Positions 46,189 through 55,849 of a DNA stretch of 64,000 bases are shown one piece after another. The notes beneath the pieces are model-generated. The model ran no database searches. It worked only from the letters and a program-made list of their open reading frames with translations, and was not told the origin of the DNA. Source of the stretch: Nitrincola iocasae (GTDB lineage Bacteria; Pseudomonadota; Gammaproteobacteria; Pseudomonadales; Balneatricaceae); contig NZ_CP044222.1 in NCBI RefSeq assembly GCF_008727795.1, positions 372,001-436,000 of the forward strand. Direction: 5' to 3'. Each line of letters begins with the position of its first letter. Position 1 is the first letter of the stretch. Made by a program: the position numbers and the translations under genes.

Positions 46189-47217
46189 TCAGAGGAGATC
46201 GTGCTGCTCTAGATAGGCGGAGATAGTGTCTACCGCTTCTCTGGCTTCCGGCGACTTTTCACGCCAGTTATTCCATTCGCCCTGAGCCGCTGCACGGAAT
46301 TTTTTCAGTTCCTCAGGCGGTAGCGTAGAAATCGTAATGCCATCGGCTTCGGCCAGCGTGACCTGTTCCTGATCTGCTGTGGTCAGCTGTGTGTAGAGGT
46401 TATCTACAAATTCATCAACACTGTCTTCAAGCAGTTGTTGTGTGTCTTCAGATAAACCATCCCAAATACTTTTATTCAATGAGATGTCAATCATCGGCAT
46501 AGAGTGAAAGCCTGGGTAGGCAGCAAAGGGAGCGTATTTGTAGTAGCCCTGAGAGTAGTTAGTAGCAAAAACAGTGTAATCAGCCGCATCGATAACACCT
46601 TTCTCCAAGGCGGTATATACCTCTGACGTAGGCAGATTCACCGGCGCAGCACCAACCAGTTGGAAAACGTTGGAAACCATGCCTTCAGGAGCCCGAATTT
46701 TCAAACCTTCAAAGTCTTCAAGCGTTTCAATTTTTCGCTTGCTGACCAACGCTTCAGGAATCATTGCTCCGGCGCGGATCAGGTGCACGTTATAGGGTTC
46801 GATTAAGCGGTTGTAGCGATCTTCACCTCCGGCATCACGCATATAGCCGAGGAACTGGTAAGGGTCGGACCAGGCGCCCACCATATTGCCAAAGACAGCA
46901 AAGGCTGGGTTTTTACCGGCAAAGTAGCTAGGGTCAGTGATTTGGCCCTGTAAGATACCGGCGCCGACTGCATCCAGGGTTTCATTGTTATTGACAATTG
47001 AAGAGCTGGGCAGCAATTCAATATTAATTTCGCCGTTAGTTTTGGCGGCAACATCGTCGGCCCACTCCTGAGCAATGCGGTACTGCTCGTCTCCGGAGTT
47101 AACATTAATCTGGAACTTCCAGGTTTCTGTGGCATGCGCCGATACAGCACCGATGGTTGTCATTGCAATAGCCATAGCAACAACGCCTGATTTCAGACAA
47201 AAGCGAGTGTTATTCAT
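46189..47217 (-). CDS. TRAP transporter substrate-binding protein (DctP)
   Basis: Periplasmic binding protein of 342 residues with a signal peptide ending near VSAHA. The DctP pattern includes GEINIELLPSSSIVNNNETLDAV, kept here as LLPSSSIVNNNE, and the selectivity-determining Arg in GLKIRAPEG, then LEKGVIDAADYT. It belongs to the DctP rather than TAXI type. It is the first gene of the operon, after the LysR gene in the opposite direction. The ligand is probably an aldonic acid, by context. Confidence 0.94.
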   Translation of the reverse strand: MNNTRFCLKSGVVAMAIAMTTIGAVSAHATETWKFQINVNSGDEQYRIAQEWADDVAAKTNGEINIELLPSSSIVNNNETLDAVGAGILQGQITDPSYFAGKNPAFAVFGNMVGAWSDPYQFLGYMRDAGGEDRYNRLIEPYNVHLIRAGAMIPEALVSKRKIETLEDFEGLKIRAPEGMVSNVFQLVGAAPVNLPTSEVYTALEKGVIDAADYTVFATNYSQGYYKYAPFAAYPGFHSMPMIDISLNKSIWDGLSEDTQQLLEDSVDEFVDNLYTQLTTADQEQVTLAEADGITISTLPPEELKKFRAAAQGEWNNWREKSPEAREAVDTISAYLEQHDLL

Positions 47218-47395
47218 CCTGTTCTCCGAATATTATTGTTATATCGTGCCAGAAAATGGGTTATTCAAAGCCAGTTGCTAAGCAACAGGCTGTGTTTTTG
47301 GCAGCGAGAACCCAAAGCCTAATAGACCCGAAACCATTGAACAAATATGAATTTTGTTATTTAGTATATATAAATAGATATACCTGGAGAGTCTT

Positions 47396-48502
47396 GTGCG
47401 TCCTATTAATGCCAACTGGTTTATTCGAGCCCGGCTCAAACATCGCCACTTACTGGTTTTGGCGGCCTTGGGAGAAACCTGTAATCTTAATCATGCGGCA
47501 GAAGGTCTTGGAATATCTCAGCCCGCTGTATCCAAACTGCTGAAGGAGCTGGAGGAAGGCGTGGGAGTCTCTCTGTTTGAACGCCATGCACGCGGTGTTA
47601 CGCCCACGGTTTATGGTGAAACCTTAATTCGCTATTCGGTCGATTTGCTGATTACCATGGATAATGCTTTCGACGAAGTGAATGCAATCCGCCAGGGTCT
47701 TAGCGGCCATGTCCGGATAGGGACTGTGTTGACTCCCTGCGCCGATCTTATTCCGGAAACTATTGATCGAATTCGAGCTTCTCATCCAGACCTTGAAGTC
47801 ACAATCCGCACCGACTCTAGCGAAGACTTGCTAAGTGCTCTGAGAGACGGGGCATTGGACATCGTTATTGCCCGTCAGCAGCAGGCATACACCCATCTTA
47901 ACTTTCACTACGAACCCATGTACCGCAAGCCGTTATTCCATCAGCCTCAATATCCGAAACCCGTCTATCCGGAGAGGCCTGCGTCAGATTCACTCTTCTT
48001 TGCCGATGCCGTTTATCCAGACCCTGTCTATCCAGAGCCGATGTTCCCTGAGCCTGTACTAGTATGCGCGCGGCATGCTCATCCGCTGATTACAGCGGGA
48101 AAACGTCTGACGCTGGCTGATCTGCTCACCAAAGAATGGGTTTTACCGCCCAGTGGCAGCGTGATGCGAGCAGAGTTCGAGGGGATGTTCCGACGTAACG
48201 GCATGTGCCTGCCCAATCATATAATCACCGCCGAAAATCTGCTGATAGTCACCAATCTACTGGAAAAAAACAGCATGCTCACGCTGCTGCCGGAAGCAGT
48301 CATGGGTCATTACAACAAATACGGCATGATGGGTCAGGTGCCGGTAGAAGCGCGTCTGCAGCGAGAGCTTGGCCATAGTCTGGAACCCTATGGGTTAATT
48401 CATAAAGGTGAAAACATATTATCACCAGCTTCACGTGCGGTTCTTGAATTATTAAGAAAAGCGAAGAATTATAATCACCAACCCTTAATACAACCCGTTT
48501 AG
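47396..48502 (+). CDS. LysR regulator with an inserted Pro/Tyr-rich repeat
   Basis: LysR-type regulator of 368 residues, about 50 longer than usual. The winged helix is canonical (HRHLLVLAALGETCNLNHAA, SQPAVSKLLKELE), as is the start of the effector domain (VRIGTVLTPCADLIPETID). Between residues about 172 and 222 an insert with repeated YPxPVYPE units splits the position where relatives read YEPLYxEPLVLVARxxHPL. The C-terminal subdomain then resumes with VCARHAHPL. Start GTG 47396 follows CTGGAGAG. It diverges from dctP by 178 bases and presumably controls the TRAP/pentonate operon. The insert could change ligand sensing. Confidence 0.85.
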   Translation: MRPINANWFIRARLKHRHLLVLAALGETCNLNHAAEGLGISQPAVSKLLKELEEGVGVSLFERHARGVTPTVYGETLIRYSVDLLITMDNAFDEVNAIRQGLSGHVRIGTVLTPCADLIPETIDRIRASHPDLEVTIRTDSSEDLLSALRDGALDIVIARQQQAYTHLNFHYEPMYRKPLFHQPQYPKPVYPERPASDSLFFADAVYPDPVYPEPMFPEPVLVCARHAHPLITAGKRLTLADLLTKEWVLPPSGSVMRAEFEGMFRRNGMCLPNHIITAENLLIVTNLLEKNSMLTLLPEAVMGHYNKYGMMGQVPVEARLQRELGHSLEPYGLIHKGENILSPASRAVLELLRKAKNYNHQPLIQPV

Positions 48503-48641
48503 TTATAGCCCGCTCAGGTGGGTTTAATACGGCTCACATGAGTATGCAGGCTTAATGTAAGTGTCACTGTTTGTTCACGAACAAGGCTTACCCTTGTCCC
48601 CCTGAATTTATTTGCTTTATTTCACAAGGGGACTGTGAACC

Positions 48642-50828
48642 ATGTCGAAACTCACCACCTCAGCGATGACGGTCGCTTTTTTCGCGCTGCATGCTTTCGC
48701 CTCAACGGCCAGTGCAGCCTGCATTGAGGGCGGCGATGCAACTAATCCTACCTTGACCTGCACGGCAACTGACAGTGGCAACATTGATGACAACCGTGAC
48801 AACCTTTCCGTTAATGTCGACAGTGATGCCCAGATTGTTCGCGCGAGTGGCCGCCCGGTGCAATTGGAGGGTTCAGACCAATCGATCACCAATCAAGGCT
48901 TAATCGAAAGCGGTGATGATGATGCGATCCGGGGCAAGGGCGTGAACCTGACGGTGGACAATTACGGCACCATACGTGGTGGTGATCGCGGTATTCGTCT
49001 GCAGGATGACGCTGATGGTTTTACGTTGATTAACCGGGAAAGTGGCCGGATATTCGCGGTTAATCAGGCCGTGCGTCTGGACAATGGTGATGAGCTTGTG
49101 AATGCAACTATCACCAATTACGGTTTGATCGAAAGTTTAGATGGTCGAGCCATCCAGAGTCGTGGCCCCGGCAGTAAAGTTTTCAATTACGGTACCCTGC
49201 GAGGTGGTGAAGAAGTTATTGAAGCGCGTGAGGATTTTTACCTAGAAAACCATGGCACTATCGCCATCCATGGGCTTGAGTGGGATGCGGTGACACGAAC
49301 TTGGACTAAGGATGATGCGATTGCGACGGCTGATCAGGATGGTGTGCAATTCGCCAGCGGGGAAGTGCATAACTATGGTCTGATTATGTCCACTGATGAT
49401 GGGATCGACTTCGACGAGGGACTGGTGCATAACTACGCCACGGGCGCCATTATTTCTGCTGGGCCGAATAATGATCCAAGTAAAGGTGGCATCGATGTAG
49501 ACCCCTTGTTCGAGCCGACTGTTGGCGCTGCTCGTGTCGCCGGGCCGTTGACCATTATTAACGAAGGTTATATTGAAGGTGGACGTGCCATCGCTACTGA
49601 TGATGCCAGTACGGCACAGATCACTATCGAAAACAGCGGGACCCTGCTGGGCCGTTCGGGTACGGCCATTGGCCTGGCGCCTGGACAGGGCAATAGCAGG
49701 TTGACTCAGAGGATTGGGGGCGTGATTCTGGGTAATGTGTTATTCGGCTCAGGTAATGACGTTCTGGAAATGCGCGGGGGGCAGATTAATGGCGATATCA
49801 GTATGGGGGCCGGTGATGACGTGATGGAATATTATGCTGGACGGATCAGCGGCACAGTTGATATGGGTACGGGCACCAACACGCTACGGGTGTTCGCCAC
49901 TCAAGTCGGCACACTGACTTTTGCTGCCGCGCCTGAAGTCGTGGATATGTCCTCCGCCCCGGACTACGCGCTTTTTGCTGGATTGACCCTGGCTGTGGCC
50001 GAGCCGCGTGCTTTTGCCGCCATGGATGAGGTGGCGGCACGGTTGAATTACGGGCTTGCTGGCGCGGTATTACGCCCAGCATTAGGCTCTGGCTGGTGGG
50101 TCAGCGGTAATGGTCGTGTAGCCGAAGATGATCGCAGCAACGGGATTCTGGCTGGAGGACGTGATTTCGGCAATATCGGCTTATATGTAGTACACAGCCG
50201 CGGCCAGGACGATGCGTTGCATAAGGTGGACCAGCAAGGCACTGCGATCGGCCTGCGTAGCGGATGGATTGCGTCGGACAATATGCGGATTAGTGGTACC
50301 CTGTTTGCCGGTATAGGTGAAGCTAGCATCGATAGCCCAACCTGGGCTACAGGTTCTGGTGAAGCTGATGGTCATTTCGTGGGTCTGAGCGCACGTATCG
50401 ATCATGCACGTCCTGCCTCTGCTGATGCTATGGGCAGTTTATTGTCGGCGCAACTGGGCGTGACCCGGTACAGTCATGATGCCTTTACCGTCAGTGGTCT
50501 GGGTGGGGCTAAGTTCGCTTCCCGCGATGTGACCACCGCCTTCCTGTCGGCAGAAGCTGCTCTGCCAGTGAAACTAAACAATGGCATGGAGTTACGTCCT
50601 TTCATTGGTGCTCACACACTGTTCACTGATGCCGACCAAGTGACTATGAGCCTTCCCGGGGGGAGTACCACCTTCGCCACCGATGGTGATGAATCTGTGT
50701 CTGGCCTAAATTTTGGTACTGAGTTGCACCTGTCCCGCAATGTCGCGCCCTGGCGCCTAAGGCTAGAGGCGCAGCTCGAAGACGACGGTACTAAAGCTCT
50801 TGCACTGGGCGCTTTTATCGCCTTCTGA
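48642..50828 (+). CDS. autotransporter (type Va) with beta-helix passenger
   Basis: Secreted protein of 728 residues. The signal peptide ends near STASA. The passenger (residues about 25-430) is a repetitive beta-helix with LINxG-like turns such as ITNQGLIESGDDDAIRG, NYGTIRGGDRGIRL and NYGLIESLDGRAI, recurring every 20-25 residues. The C-terminal 270 residues form an autotransporter beta-barrel ending in Phe (GAFIAF), as outer-membrane barrels do. Function: surface adhesin or similar, substrate unknown. AAGGGGAC precedes the start. It is not part of the neighbouring operons. Confidence 0.88.
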   Translation: MSKLTTSAMTVAFFALHAFASTASAACIEGGDATNPTLTCTATDSGNIDDNRDNLSVNVDSDAQIVRASGRPVQLEGSDQSITNQGLIESGDDDAIRGKGVNLTVDNYGTIRGGDRGIRLQDDADGFTLINRESGRIFAVNQAVRLDNGDELVNATITNYGLIESLDGRAIQSRGPGSKVFNYGTLRGGEEVIEAREDFYLENHGTIAIHGLEWDAVTRTWTKDDAIATADQDGVQFASGEVHNYGLIMSTDDGIDFDEGLVHNYATGAIISAGPNNDPSKGGIDVDPLFEPTVGAARVAGPLTIINEGYIEGGRAIATDDASTAQITIENSGTLLGRSGTAIGLAPGQGNSRLTQRIGGVILGNVLFGSGNDVLEMRGGQINGDISMGAGDDVMEYYAGRISGTVDMGTGTNTLRVFATQVGTLTFAAAPEVVDMSSAPDYALFAGLTLAVAEPRAFAAMDEVAARLNYGLAGAVLRPALGSGWWVSGNGRVAEDDRSNGILAGGRDFGNIGLYVVHSRGQDDALHKVDQQGTAIGLRSGWIASDNMRISGTLFAGIGEASIDSPTWATGSGEADGHFVGLSARIDHARPASADAMGSLLSAQLGVTRYSHDAFTVSGLGGAKFASRDVTTAFLSAEAALPVKLNNGMELRPFIGAHTLFTDADQVTMSLPGGSTTFATDGDESVSGLNFGTELHLSRNVAPWRLRLEAQLEDDGTKALALGAFIAF

Positions 50829-50844
50829 TCGCCGTATCAAGCGA

Positions 50845-50885
50845 GCACCCCCCCCCCCTCGCCGCCATAGGCAGGGAAGGGGTGC
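50845..50885 (+). terminator. hairpin with poly-C tract after the autotransporter
   Basis: GCACCCC and GGGGTGC form a stem around a short interior. The left arm is followed by an 11-C run (50848-50858). It lies 16 bases after the autotransporter stop. There is no T tract on the + strand. The C run may be variable in length. Confidence 0.4.
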
Positions 50886-50923
50886 GATGTTATTTGCGGC
50901 TTCACTTTATCTATTCAGTAAGG

Positions 50924-50944
50924 TTAGTTAGGGTGACTAACTAA
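50924..50944 (+). promoter_or_regulatory. MarR-type operator
   Basis: Perfect inverted repeat TTAGTTA, 7 bases, TAACTAA. It lies 29 bases before the ATG of the MarR gene, in its promoter region, and fits the size and symmetry of MarR operators (autoregulation, control of the downstream MATE pump). Confidence 0.7.
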
Positions 50945-50973
50945 ATTATGTGAGCGGTATTTTAGAGGCCTCA

Positions 50974-51447
50974 ATGGATTTACGACAAAGCCTGCAACGG
51001 TTGGAGTGGCATCTATGGAACCAGTGGCGTGAGCAAGCCAGGCACAGTGGTCATCTCGATCTGACCAGCAGCGAATTACAATACCTCTACACACTATTGG
51101 CTTGGGATGATAAAGGGATACGTTTGACGGAGCTGGCTGAGTGCATGCAGGTCAGCAAAGCGTCAGCTAGTACCATGACCCGTAAGCTGGAGCAACGTGG
51201 CTACCTTTCGCGGCAGCCCTGTGTTGAAGATGCACGGGCACAGTTGCTTATTCCAAGTGCCAAAGCGCTAAGCCTGAAACAAAAAGAACCGATGATTTAT
51301 CAAGCGGCGCTGCAACATTTTGAGCAGGCGCTTTCTGCTGAGGAGTTGCAGCAATTGGCTTGCTTGCTTGATAAGGCTTGTCGGGATCTGGATCTGGGTG
51401 AATTTTATCCACCTCAGCTATCACAACCTCCGTACAAGCACAATTGA
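50974..51447 (+). CDS. MarR family transcriptional regulator
   Basis: Winged-helix regulator of 157 residues from ATG 50974, which follows AGAGG; GTG 50950 is an alternative. The MarR core is seen in LTSSELQYLYTLLAWDDKGI, LTELAECMQVSKASASTMTRKLEQRGYL and PCVEDARAQLLI, here shortened to SKASASTMTRKLE as the recognition region. It overlaps or abuts the MATE gene downstream and is preceded by a perfect palindrome. Likely a repressor of the efflux gene, released by its ligand. Confidence 0.9.
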   Translation: MDLRQSLQRLEWHLWNQWREQARHSGHLDLTSSELQYLYTLLAWDDKGIRLTELAECMQVSKASASTMTRKLEQRGYLSRQPCVEDARAQLLIPSAKALSLKQKEPMIYQAALQHFEQALSAEELQQLACLLDKACRDLDLGEFYPPQLSQPPYKHN

Positions 51448-51464
51448 AGGACGTGGAATCACTG

Positions 51465-52823
51465 ATGAAAAGTCATTTAGATGACAGGGATTTGTTAGAA
51501 CGCAGCCCTGTAAGCCAACTCTTTCTCAAGTATGCGCTGCCCAGCGTAGTCACCATGCTATTCTTTGGTATTCAAAATCTGATAGATGGCGTTGTGGTGG
51601 GTAACCATCTTGGGCCAGATGCCCTGGGTGGGGTCAATATCATTCTGCCGCTGTTTAGCGCCATTATGGTGATAGCGCTGGTTGTCGGCATAGGTAGCCA
51701 GACACTGGTCAGTATGGGGTTAGGTGAAAACAACCTTACCAAAGCCCAGGATGCCATGACCACGGGTTTCTGGTCTCTGGTTTTGGTTAGTCTGGTGGCG
51801 ATGGTGAGCTTACTACTCTTTGCAGAGCCGCTGACTCAACTTATGGGTGCTGATGAACGTTTGTTACCGCATGCACTGGCGTACTTCAAAGGGCTAGTGC
51901 CCTTTATTCTGCCGATAACCCTTTGTTTTTATTCGGATGTTATGTTGAAAGCGCTGGGGCACCCTAAATTTTCGATGATCATTATGTCGTTGGTGGTGAT
52001 CATTAACCTTGTCCTCAGTCTGTATTTTGTTCTGGGTATCGGTATGGGAACGATGGGGGCGAGCCTGGCGACCGGCATTGCCTTTACCATCGGCCTGGCG
52101 ATGTCAGCGAGTTTGACTTTCAATCTGAAGCAGCGATTGTCGATGCTCAAAGGGCGCCTGCGCATGCCTTTGCTGATCAATGCCGTGTATAACGGCTCCT
52201 CCGAAGGTGTCTCGGAACTTGCGGCTGCAATAAGCATACTGATCATCAATCTAACCGTTGTAAAAATGCTGGGAGCCGATGGCGTTGCTGCATTCACGGC
52301 TATCAACTATATCAACTTTGTAGGGATACTGTTGTTCCTGGGTATTTCTGATGGATTAATCCCGGTGCTGAGCTATAACTATGGTGCAAAGAACTATGAG
52401 CGGGTAAAGCACATTTTTCGTTTTGCCGCGATGGTGAGTATGGGAATAGGTCTTGTGGTGTTCATCGCACTGCAAGGATTTGGTGAATATGCTATAGGGT
52501 TGTTTTTCGATCAGAGCAATGCGCGGGTGTTCGAGCTAGCCTTGGCTGGTTTGCATATCTCCGCGTTCGTGTTTTTGATGAATGGTATCAACATACTGAT
52601 TACAGCTTATTTTACCGCGCTTGGGCAGGCACTGAGCTCCATCATCGTTGCGGCATTGCGTGGTGTTGTATTCGTGGTGATTGGCGTGGCGTTATTACCA
52701 AAATTTTTGGGTATTAACGGTGTCTGGATCACCATTCCACTGGCGGAACTTATGGCGCTAGGTGTTGCGTGCCTCTTGGTTTTAAGAGTCAATAAGAAGT
52801 TTACTCATCTGCATGAATCTTAA
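51465..52823 (+). CDS. MATE family efflux transporter
   Basis: Multidrug and toxin extrusion protein of 452 residues with 12 hydrophobic segments. Family features: KYALPSVVTMLFFGIQNLIDGVVVG at the start of TM1, shortened here to LPSVVTMLFFGIQNLIDG, then GPDALGGVNI, LVVGIGSQTLVSMGLGENN and GISDGLIPVLSYNYGAKNYE. It exports cationic or other compounds using Na+ or H+. ATG 51465 is preferred; TTG 51444 inside the upstream stop is possible. Its end overlaps the convergent RND pump gene by 23 bases. Confidence 0.93.
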   Translation: MKSHLDDRDLLERSPVSQLFLKYALPSVVTMLFFGIQNLIDGVVVGNHLGPDALGGVNIILPLFSAIMVIALVVGIGSQTLVSMGLGENNLTKAQDAMTTGFWSLVLVSLVAMVSLLLFAEPLTQLMGADERLLPHALAYFKGLVPFILPITLCFYSDVMLKALGHPKFSMIIMSLVVIINLVLSLYFVLGIGMGTMGASLATGIAFTIGLAMSASLTFNLKQRLSMLKGRLRMPLLINAVYNGSSEGVSELAAAISILIINLTVVKMLGADGVAAFTAINYINFVGILLFLGISDGLIPVLSYNYGAKNYERVKHIFRFAAMVSMGIGLVVFIALQGFGEYAIGLFFDQSNARVFELALAGLHISAFVFLMNGINILITAYFTALGQALSSIIVAALRGVVFVVIGVALLPKFLGINGVWITIPLAELMALGVACLLVLRVNKKFTHLHES

Positions 52824-55800
52824 TCCGGTAGAGTACGCAGTACATTACTGGCAGCACTATCAGAGTTAATACTGTGGCGACACCGAGACCGCCAATCAGC
52901 GCGACCGCCATGCTGGCAAAGAACGCATCACTGATCAGCGGAATCATTCCCAGCATGGTGGTTAGTGCCGCCATTGCTACTGGCCGCACCCGGCTGACCG
53001 CTGCGCGTACCACCGCGTGATAGCGGTCCTGATGCAGCGGCAGCTGCACGTTGATCTCTTCTACCAGTACGATAGCATTTTTGATCACCATGCCGATTAA
53101 ACTCAGTGTGCCGAGCAGCGCCATAAACGAGAAGGGTAAACCGCTAAGTAGCAGTGCGGCCACCACTCCGATAATCGTCAACGGTACCAGCGACCAAATA
53201 GCCAGTGGCTGGCGGAAATTGTTGAACAGCACCACAGTGAGAATGAACATTACCACCAGTCCCAGCGGTAACGAAGCAAACAGGCCGCTCTGTGCATCGC
53301 CGGAGGTTTCATATTCTCCGCCCCATTCCAGTCGGTAGCCTGCCGGTAGTGCCAGCGCATCCACCTGAGGACGAATTTCAGCCAGCACACTGGCGGCGGT
53401 TACGCCGCTCAGGGGGTGTGGTTCACCGTATATGGCGAGCATGCGTTCGCGGTTGCGGCGCATAATCAGTGGATCGGCTACCTGAGTTGTGACGTCACTC
53501 ATGACCTGATCAGCTGTGATATAGCGCCCTTGTTCATTGCTCCAGACGTTCAGTGAGCCAATGTTATCCACATCGTAACGTTGTTCTTGGGTTGCTCGGG
53601 CTACAATGGGAATCAAGTCGCTGCCATCGCGATAAACACCCACTTGGCTACCGCTGGTGCTAACCGCCAGCGTGCTGGCTAAATCTTCGCGAGTGACGCC
53701 CAGCCGTCGTGCGGTATCTTCCAGAAAAACCGGCTTCAGGGTTTGTACGCGATTGCGCCAACTGGCGCGCACGCTGGTCATGTGTGGGGTATCACGGAAC
53801 AGCGCCTCAACCTGATCTCCCAACTGGCGCAATACCTCTGGATCACTGCCGTAAAGCCGCGCTTCCAATTTGGCTTTTGGTGAAGGACCGACTTCCAGTG
53901 GAGCGATTTTATAGTCGATATCGCTGTGGTCACGCTTCAGCACTTTTTCAACCTCAGCAATACGTTCGCGCTGAGTGGATTTGTTATCTGTTTCTACGAT
54001 CAGTTGAGCATAACTGGCATAGCGATTTTCCGGCGAATAAGTCAGGGTAAAGCGCTGTGCGCCGCCGCCCACTGTGGTGGTCAGATGACGAATGCCTTCC
54101 ATCTCCATCACGCTGTTTTCCAGTTCGCTGATGCGACGCTGGGTTTCCAGAATATCCGTGCCTTCTGGTGTGCGGTAATCAACAAAAAAGATCGGTGTGT
54201 TTGATGCCGGAAAAAACGCATTTTTGACCGAGCCAAAACCAACTATCGCGCCAGCGAGTATGGCTAACATCAACGCTAACGTTAGCCAATGCCATCGAAT
54301 ACCAGCAATGATCACATGACCGACAAAACGATAAACCACGCCTTTATAGGGATCCTCTTGACCATCACCGGGGGCGACCTTGTGAAAAAACAGTTTGAAA
54401 TAGAAGGGTGTGAGTGTCAGTGCGGTAATCCAACTGAGCAGCAGTGAGTAGAGCAATACATAAAATAGCGAGCCAACAAACTCCCCGGTGGTATCCGGTG
54501 ACAAGCCGATGGGAGCAAAGGCCGCAATCGCAATCAGCGTGGCTGCCAGTAAGGGCCAGGCATTTTGGCGGATTACCTGATGCGCTGAATCGCGAATCGT
54601 ACTGCCGCGCTTTAAGCCCATTAACATGCCTTCAGTCACTACGATGGCATTATCCACCAGCATACCGAGCGCGATAATCAGTGCGCCTAGTGATATTTTT
54701 TCCAGCTGGAGGCCATGAATGCGCATGAGCATAAAGGTGCCGATGATGGTGATCAACAAAATAAAGCCCATTAACAGGCCGCTGCGCCAACCCATGAACA
54801 GCATTAATACCGCGATCACTATGGCTACTGCCTGTAACAGACTCATCAGAAAGCCTGATACAGCATCATCGACCACCTGAGGCTGGTTATAGACGATATT
54901 CAGTTCCATCCCCAACGGTGTGCGTGATACCAGTTCAGTCAGGCGTTGCTGCAGGCGCTCTCCGACCTCGACCACGTTTACGCCACTTTTAAACGAGATA
55001 CCCAGCGAGATGGCTGGCCGGCCCATGTCGCGGTAAAGCTGCTGGGGTTGTTCTGCCAGTTCACGGCTGACTTTGGCAATATCGCTTAATCGTACTAATT
55101 CACCCTCCCCCTCGCTGACAATTATCGCACGCAGGTCATCCATATTCGCCGCGCTACCTGTCGGTGTGATGCGAAATCGGCGGCCCTCCTGCTTGAGATG
55201 CCCGGAGTCCGCAACTGCATTTTGAGTGGCTAGCAATTGTTGAAGACGGGTTAAGGGGATATTCAAGGCGCGTACTCGTTCGCGATCCACTTCAATATAG
55301 ATGCGCTCTTGGTGCTCGCCGCTTACTGATACCTTCTCGACGCCATCCACCAGGGCAAGTTCGCGTTTGAGAAAATCAGCATGGTCGGCAAGATCGGTCA
55401 TGCTGTAACCATCGCCAGTCAGATTTAACATCAGTCCGAAGACATCGCCAAAATCATCATTAACACGCGATTGGCTGGCACCCGGTGGCAGGGCTACCTG
55501 GGCATCCTGAACTTTTCGGCGCAGTGAGTCCCATAGTTGTTGCAGTTGATCGTTTTGAACCGTGCTTTCAAGTTCGATGGTGATTTGCGATAGACCATCG
55601 GAACTGACCGAACTGATTCGCTTGATCGATGGCATCTCCTGAATTGATTCTTCCAGGGTGGAGGTGACTTCCTGCTCAACCTCTTCGGGTGTTGCTCCAG
55701 GGTATTGTGTTGTGATCAGAGCGTTGCGAATGGTGAATTCAGGGAATTCCAGTTGTCCCATGCTAAAAAACGACAGGGCGCCACCTGCCAGTAGTACTAC

Positions 55801-55848
55801 TGTCATCAAATAACTGGCTGCCCGGTGGCGTAAGAAATAGTCAACCAT
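52801..55848 (-). CDS. RND efflux transporter, inner-membrane pump subunit
   Basis: RND pump of 1015 residues with 12 transmembrane segments and two large periplasmic loops. The start MVDYFLRHRAASYLMTVVLLAGG, given here as YFLRHRAASYLM, and the TM4 proton-relay Asp (LGMLVDNAIVVTEGM) are characteristic. HAE1-type features include GATPEEVEQEVTSTLEE. It works with the adjacent adaptor and an outer-membrane channel encoded elsewhere, as no OMF gene is present. It exports drugs or other hydrophobic compounds. The adaptor gene ends one base before its start, so the two are co-transcribed. Confidence 0.95.
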   Translation of the reverse strand: MVDYFLRHRAASYLMTVVLLAGGALSFFSMGQLEFPEFTIRNALITTQYPGATPEEVEQEVTSTLEESIQEMPSIKRISSVSSDGLSQITIELESTVQNDQLQQLWDSLRRKVQDAQVALPPGASQSRVNDDFGDVFGLMLNLTGDGYSMTDLADHADFLKRELALVDGVEKVSVSGEHQERIYIEVDRERVRALNIPLTRLQQLLATQNAVADSGHLKQEGRRFRITPTGSAANMDDLRAIIVSEGEGELVRLSDIAKVSRELAEQPQQLYRDMGRPAISLGISFKSGVNVVEVGERLQQRLTELVSRTPLGMELNIVYNQPQVVDDAVSGFLMSLLQAVAIVIAVLMLFMGWRSGLLMGFILLITIIGTFMLMRIHGLQLEKISLGALIIALGMLVDNAIVVTEGMLMGLKRGSTIRDSAHQVIRQNAWPLLAATLIAIAAFAPIGLSPDTTGEFVGSLFYVLLYSLLLSWITALTLTPFYFKLFFHKVAPGDGQEDPYKGVVYRFVGHVIIAGIRWHWLTLALMLAILAGAIVGFGSVKNAFFPASNTPIFFVDYRTPEGTDILETQRRISELENSVMEMEGIRHLTTTVGGGAQRFTLTYSPENRYASYAQLIVETDNKSTQRERIAEVEKVLKRDHSDIDYKIAPLEVGPSPKAKLEARLYGSDPEVLRQLGDQVEALFRDTPHMTSVRASWRNRVQTLKPVFLEDTARRLGVTREDLASTLAVSTSGSQVGVYRDGSDLIPIVARATQEQRYDVDNIGSLNVWSNEQGRYITADQVMSDVTTQVADPLIMRRNRERMLAIYGEPHPLSGVTAASVLAEIRPQVDALALPAGYRLEWGGEYETSGDAQSGLFASLPLGLVVMFILTVVLFNNFRQPLAIWSLVPLTIIGVVAALLLSGLPFSFMALLGTLSLIGMVIKNAIVLVEEINVQLPLHQDRYHAVVRAAVSRVRPVAMAALTTMLGMIPLISDAFFASMAVALIGGLGVATVLTLIVLPVMYCVLYRIKIHADE

Positions 55849-55849
55849 A

